Shown one piece after another: positions 60,124 through 64,000 of a stretch of 64,000 nt of DNA. The notes under the pieces were generated by a model. It had not been told where the DNA came from and searched no databases. It saw only the letters and a program-made list of their open reading frames with translations. Positions within the stretch are counted from its first letter, which is position 1. Every line of letters begins with the position of its first letter. Source of the DNA: Oxalicibacterium faecigallinarum (GTDB lineage Bacteria; Pseudomonadota; Gammaproteobacteria; Burkholderiales; Burkholderiaceae_D). The position numbers were made by a program, and so were the translations under genes. The stretch covers positions 248,001-312,000 of the forward strand of contig NZ_BMDI01000001.1 of assembly GCF_014635705.1 (NCBI RefSeq), given 5' to 3'.

Positions 60124-61518
60124 ATGAATTCCCTGAAGATATTCAATACGCTGGCGCGCGAGAAGCAGCCGTTTACACCTATTGAGCCGGGCAAGGTCCG
60201 CATGTACGTTTGCGGTATGACGGTGTATGACTATTGTCATATCGGCCATGCACGCGTGATGGTGGTATTCGATCTGGTGCAACGCTGGTTGCGGGCATCC
60301 GGTTTCGATGTGACGTATGTGCGCAATATTACGGATATTGATGACAAGATCATCAAGCGTGCCGCTGAAAACGGCGAATCAATTTCGGCGCTGACCCAAC
60401 GATTCATCGATGCCATGGACGAAGATGCCGCAGCACTGGGTGTGTGCAAGCCGGATCATGAACCACGTGCAACGAATTATGTGCCACAGATGCTGGGACT
60501 GATCGAAGCATTGGAACGTAACGGACTGGCGTACAAGGCAGCCGATGGTGATGTGAATTATTCGGTACGTGATTTTGCCGGTTACGGAAAACTGTCTGGC
60601 AAGTCACTCGACGATCTGCGTGCTGGTGAGCGCGTCGATGTGAATACGGGCAAACGGGATCCCCTCGATTTCGTTTTGTGGAAAGCATCAAAGGAATCCG
60701 AACCCGATGAAGTCAAATGGCAATCCAAGTGGGGAAGCGGTCGTCCTGGTTGGCACATTGAGTGCTCGGCCATGGCGTGCGATCTGTTGGGCCAACAGTT
60801 TGATATTCACGGTGGTGGTGCAGATTTGCAGTTTCCGCATCACGAGAATGAGATCGCGCAGTCGGAAGGCGCGCACGGCCATGCCTTCGTCAATTACTGG
60901 ATGCACAACGGCTTCATCCGCGTCGATAACGAGAAAATGTCCAAATCGCTGGGCAATTTTTTCACTATTCGTGAAGTCCTGGAAAAATATGATCCGGAAG
61001 TCGTGCGCTTTTTTATCTTGCGCGCGCACTATCGTAGTCAGCTGAATTATTCGGATGCGCACCTCGACGATGCACGCAATGCGCTGACGCGCATGTACAC
61101 GGCGCTGAAGGATGTTGCGCCGGACGGCAAAGTGCTCGATATGCAGGAAGCGCATGCACAACGCTTTGCCGATGCCATGAACGACGATTTCAATACGCCA
61201 CTGGCAGTCGCCGTTTTGTTCGAGCTGGCCAATGAGGTCAACAAGACCAAGTCGCCCGAGCTGGCCCGTCAGTTGCATGGTTTGGCCGGTCTGGTCGGTT
61301 TGTTGCAGCGTGCGCCCCAGCAGTTTCTACGCGGCGCGGTCAACGGTCAGACGGATGACGATCTGGAAACCATGGTGGCAGCACAGATTACTGCACGTAG
61401 CGATGCAAAAATGGCACGTAATTTTGCCGAGGCGGATCGCATTCGTGGTGCTTTGCTTGAGCAAGGTATCATCCTCGAAGACAAGCCCGGTGGCTTGACG
61501 GAATGGCGCAGGGCATAA
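60124..61518 (+). CDS. cysS: Cysteinyl-tRNA synthetase CysS
   Basis: CysS charges tRNA-Cys. The 464 residues have the zinc ligand Cys30, the HIGH motif at 39-42, the WHIECSAM segment with further zinc ligands and the KMSKS motif at 271-275. The C-terminal DALR-type helices end in a typical [12 protein letters not shown]. It is followed within 6 nt by the glycosylase gene. Confidence 0.97.
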   Translation: MNSLKIFNTLAREKQPFTPIEPGKVRMYVCGMTVYDYCHIGHARVMVVFDLVQRWLRASGFDVTYVRNITDIDDKIIKRAAENGESISALTQRFIDAMDEDAAALGVCKPDHEPRATNYVPQMLGLIEALERNGLAYKAADGDVNYSVRDFAGYGKLSGKSLDDLRAGERVDVNTGKRDPLDFVLWKASKESEPDEVKWQSKWGSGRPGWHIECSAMACDLLGQQFDIHGGGADLQFPHHENEIAQSEGAHGHAFVNYWMHNGFIRVDNEKMSKSLGNFFTIREVLEKYDPEVVRFFILRAHYRSQLNYSDAHLDDARNALTRMYTALKDVAPDGKVLDMQEAHAQRFADAMNDDFNTPLAVAVLFELANEVNKTKSPELARQLHGLAGLVGLLQRAPQQFLRGAVNGQTDDDLETMVAAQITARSDAKMARNFAEADRIRGALLEQGIILEDKPGGLTEWRRA

Positions 61519-61523
61519 GCAGC

Positions 61524-62171
61524 ATGGTAAAAACAAGCGTCACGGACGAAGTGTTCATCCTGCCTCCTTATTGGGAGGAGGCAAAGGCTGAGCTCATGCG
61601 GCGTGATCGCATCATGCGCAAGCTGATTCCACAGTTTGGTGATTTGCATCTGCGTAGTCGTGGCGAACCATTTTCGACCTTGGCGCGCTCCATTATCGGA
61701 CAGCAGATTTCGGTCAAGGCAGCCGAAAGTGTCTGGCAGCGTTTTCTTGAAGTTTGTCCCAAATGCACGCCTGTGCAAGTAATGAAGGCAGGTGAAAAAT
61801 TAGCCGGATGTGGCCTTTCCAAGCGCAAAGCGGAGTACATTCTCGATCTGGCAGACCATTTCAAGGCAAAACGTGTCCAATATGACAAGTGGGCAGAAAT
61901 GGACGATGAGGCTGTCATTGCCGAATTGATTCAGATTCGCGGCATCGGGCGCTGGACAGCGGAGATGTTTTTGATATTTAATCTGCTCCGACCGAATATT
62001 TTGCCATTGGACGATGTTGGTCTTTTGGCAGGCATCAGCCGTAATTATTTTTCTGGCGAGCCCGTTTCGCGCAGTGATGCGCGGGAAGTGGCGGCCAATT
62101 GGGAACCTTACCGTACGGTCGCGACCTGGTATCTGTGGCGCAGTCTGGAGCCGGTACCGGTTGCATATTAA
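61524..62171 (+). CDS. DNA-3-methyladenine glycosylase II (AlkA/HhH-GPD)
   Basis: A base-excision enzyme for alkylated bases. The 215 residues have an HhH-GPD domain with the hairpin LIQIRGIGRWTAEMFLIF and the catalytic Asp in LPLDDVGL. It lacks the N-terminal domain of Escherichia coli AlkA, like the short proteobacterial form. ATG 61524 has an AGGGC-type site; ATG 61503 would overlap cysS. It sits between cysS and accA, a conserved order. Confidence 0.88.
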   Translation: MVKTSVTDEVFILPPYWEEAKAELMRRDRIMRKLIPQFGDLHLRSRGEPFSTLARSIIGQQISVKAAESVWQRFLEVCPKCTPVQVMKAGEKLAGCGLSKRKAEYILDLADHFKAKRVQYDKWAEMDDEAVIAELIQIRGIGRWTAEMFLIFNLLRPNILPLDDVGLLAGISRNYFSGEPVSRSDAREVAANWEPYRTVATWYLWRSLEPVPVAY

Positions 62172-62232
62172 ACCGTATTAGACGAATTCGACGACGCGTA
62201 TTTTGTGACGTGTCGCATCAGAAGGAAGCATG

Positions 62233-63207
62233 ATGAGTAAAACGACTTTCCTCGGCTTTGAACAGCCGATTGCAGAGCTTGATTCCAAGATCGAAGAGCT
62301 GCGTTTTGTGCAGGACGATTCCGCCGTCGATATTTCCGAAGAGATCGAGCGTCTGTCCAAAAAAAGTCAGCAGCTGACAAAAGATATTTACGCCAAGCTC
62401 ACGCCTTGGCAAGTGTCGCAGATTGCACGTCATCCGCAGCGTCCATACACCATGGACTATGTGAATGAAATCTTTACTGATTTCCATGAGCTGCACGGTG
62501 ATCGTACCTACGCAGATGATTTGTCGATCGTCGGCGGTCTGGCGCGCTTCAACGGTCAACCATGCATGGTCATCGGTCATCAAAAAGGCCGCGATACCAA
62601 AGAACGCAGCATGCGTAACTTTGGTATGCCGAAGCCGGAAGGCTATCGTAAAGCCATGCGTCTGATGAAGCTGGCGGAAAAATTCGGCCTGCCGATCTTT
62701 ACCTTTGTCGATACGCCAGGTGCGTTCCCAGGTATTGATGCGGAAGAACGTGGACAGTCGGAAGCGATCGGTCACAATCTGTACGTGATGGCGGAACTCA
62801 AAGTCCCGCTGATCGCCACCATCATCGGTGAAGGTGGTTCTGGCGGTGCACTGGCAATTGCCGTCGGCGATGCCGTGCTGATGTTGCAATACTCGACCTA
62901 TTCGGTAATTTCGCCAGAAGGTTGCGCGTCGATTCTATGGAAGTCTGCAGAACGCGCATCGGACGCGGCTGAAGCACTCGGTCTGACGGCACATCGTCTG
63001 AAAGCCATGGGTCTGATCGACAAGATCATCAACGAACCGCTCGGTGGAGCACATCGCGATCCAAAACAAATGGCTTCCCTGCTCAAGCGGGCATTGGCCG
63101 ATACCTTGCGTCAGTTCCAGGGTGTGAAGACCAAAGACCTGCTGACTGCACGTCATGAAAAGATCATGGCCTATGGCAAGTTCAAGGAACTCAACGCAGC
63201 GGAGTAA
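62233..63207 (+). CDS. accA: Acetyl-CoA carboxylase carboxyltransferase subunit alpha AccA
   Basis: AccA pairs with AccD (4.9 kb) in the acetyl-CoA carboxyltransferase. The 324 residues have the N-terminal [18 protein letters not shown] helix and the crotonase-like core with [29 protein letters not shown] and [14 protein letters not shown] 62233 has better spacing from AAGGA than ATG 62230. tilS starts 2 nt after its stop. Confidence 0.97.
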   Translation: MSKTTFLGFEQPIAELDSKIEELRFVQDDSAVDISEEIERLSKKSQQLTKDIYAKLTPWQVSQIARHPQRPYTMDYVNEIFTDFHELHGDRTYADDLSIVGGLARFNGQPCMVIGHQKGRDTKERSMRNFGMPKPEGYRKAMRLMKLAEKFGLPIFTFVDTPGAFPGIDAEERGQSEAIGHNLYVMAELKVPLIATIIGEGGSGGALAIAVGDAVLMLQYSTYSVISPEGCASILWKSAERASDAAEALGLTAHRLKAMGLIDKIINEPLGGAHRDPKQMASLLKRALADTLRQFQGVKTKDLLTARHEKIMAYGKFKELNAAE

Positions 63208-63208
63208 C

Positions 63209-64000
63209 GTGGCAACATCATTTGTTCTGCAGAACGAATTTGAACGCGCGTTAGGAGAAATCCGGACGCGCGTTTCTCTTTGCGCAACGGTTGATAGCGC
63301 AACAGCGTCTGCTCCCGCATTGAGTATCGCAATTGCGTTCAGTGGGGGGCTTGACTCAGCTGTCTTACTACATCTCGCACATGTCTATGTAAAACAGCAT
63401 GGGGGGCGACTGCATGCGTTTCACGTCCATCATGGCTTGAGCCCGCATGCAGATGAATGGGCTGCACATTGCCGCAAAACGTGTGATGCACGAGGCATTG
63501 CGTTCGATATGCGTCAGATTTGCCTTGAAGGCACGCGTAGCATTGAAGAAGCGGCTCGCAAACGCCGGTATGCCGCCCTGGGGGAAATGTGCCGCACGCA
63601 CGCGGTGTCATTGTTGCTGACAGCACATCATCAGGATGATCAGGCGGAAACGGTGTTGCTGCAGTTATTGCGTGGTTCCGGTGTTGCCGGCTTATCGGGT
63701 ATGGATCGCGCTAATCAGGCTGCCGACTTGCTTGGAGATGACGCATTGTGGATGGGACGCCCTTTGCTGGATATCTCTCGCGATTCGCTGGAAGCGTGGG
63801 CGCAGCAGCATCAACTGCTGCATGTCGAAGATGAATCGAATGCCGATCCGCGCTACGCACGCAATGCATTACGACATCATGTGATGCCGCTTATCGCGAC
63901 GGACTTCCCCGGATTTCAGCAGCGTTTCGTGCGGACGGCACAGCACATGCAATCTGCGCAGCGCCTATTGATTGAGCTCGCTGAACAGGATCTGTCAGCC
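63209..64000 (+). CDS. tilS: tRNA(Ile)-lysidine synthase TilS (3' end outside window)
   Basis: TilS modifies C34 of tRNA-Ile(CAU) with lysine so that it reads AUA. The visible 264 codons start with GTG 63209 (VATSFVLQNEFERAL). They contain the PP-loop SGGLDSAVLLHLA, the HVHHGLSPHADEWA segment and the TAHHQDDQAETVLLQLLRGSG motif. The frame stays open at the window end. A GGAG sequence is inside the accA stop region, so the two are coupled. Confidence 0.95.
   Translation, partial: MATSFVLQNEFERALGEIRTRVSLCATVDSATASAPALSIAIAFSGGLDSAVLLHLAHVYVKQHGGRLHAFHVHHGLSPHADEWAAHCRKTCDARGIAFDMRQICLEGTRSIEEAARKRRYAALGEMCRTHAVSLLLTAHHQDDQAETVLLQLLRGSGVAGLSGMDRANQAADLLGDDALWMGRPLLDISRDSLEAWAQQHQLLHVEDESNADPRYARNALRHHVMPLIATDFPGFQQRFVRTAQHMQSAQRLLIELAEQDLSA

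Overview
The window is a stretch of chromosomal core genome from a betaproteobacterium of the Burkholderiales, most likely Oxalobacteraceae and close to Herminiimonas or Janthinobacterium. I base this on recalled gene order and protein similarity, not on a search. Three runs of genes support it: fimV-truA-trpF-trpB-trpA-accD-folC-SPOR-cvpA-purF-metZ; rlmN-pilW-rodZ-ispG-hisS-yfgM-bamB-der-hfq-hflX-hflK-hflC-hisZ-purA; and surE-pcm-nlpD-rpoS. Coding density is high. I see no prophage, insertion sequence, CRISPR array or integron, and no block with clearly foreign composition.

Layout. 1-11.5 kb: the end of fimV, then truA, the last three tryptophan genes, accD, folC, a DedD-like SPOR protein, cvpA, purF and metZ. 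11.5-14.4 kb, minus strand: an ECF sigma factor translationally coupled to a DUF3619 membrane protein, followed by a DUF3106 protein, an RDD membrane protein and a LOG-family hydrolase. 14.4-18.7 kb: ilvB-ilvH-ilvC, followed by decayed tandem copies of the ilvC 3' end with its terminator. 18.7-28 kb: a more accessory signalling and stress region with a SIMPL protein, pssA, two large multidomain cyclic-di-GMP proteins, a DUF2383 protein, a DUF883 protein and a PP2C phosphatase. 28-36 kb: a small YdcH-like protein, a DinG-type helicase, surE-pcm-nlpD-rpoS, rlmD and a Bax-inhibitor-1 family protein. 36-52.6 kb: ndk, then the long rlmN to purA run and a phosphoribosyltransferase. 52.7-64 kb: tRNA-Leu(CAG) with a near-consensus promoter and a terminator, rnr-rlmB-cysE-yceH, the minus-strand trio lpxH-ppiB-ppiA, cysS, an AlkA-type glycosylase, accA and the start of tilS, which runs off the window.

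How the genes work together. Amino-acid synthesis (trp, ilv, met, cys, his), purine synthesis (purF, purA), fatty-acid initiation (accA, accD), the cell envelope (pssA, bamB, rodZ, lpxH, nlpD) and translation or RNA quality control (truA, rlmN, rlmD, rlmB, rnr, hfq, hisS, cysS) dominate. Regulation is concentrated in rpoS, the ECF module, hfq and the two cyclic-di-GMP proteins.

I did not find a new defence or mobile system. The points most worth checking are the triplicated ilvC tail and terminator unit, the histidine-rich tail of HisS, the Asp60-to-Glu change in TrpA together with the trpB-trpA terminator, a degenerate EAL domain, and the ECF/DUF3619 pair.
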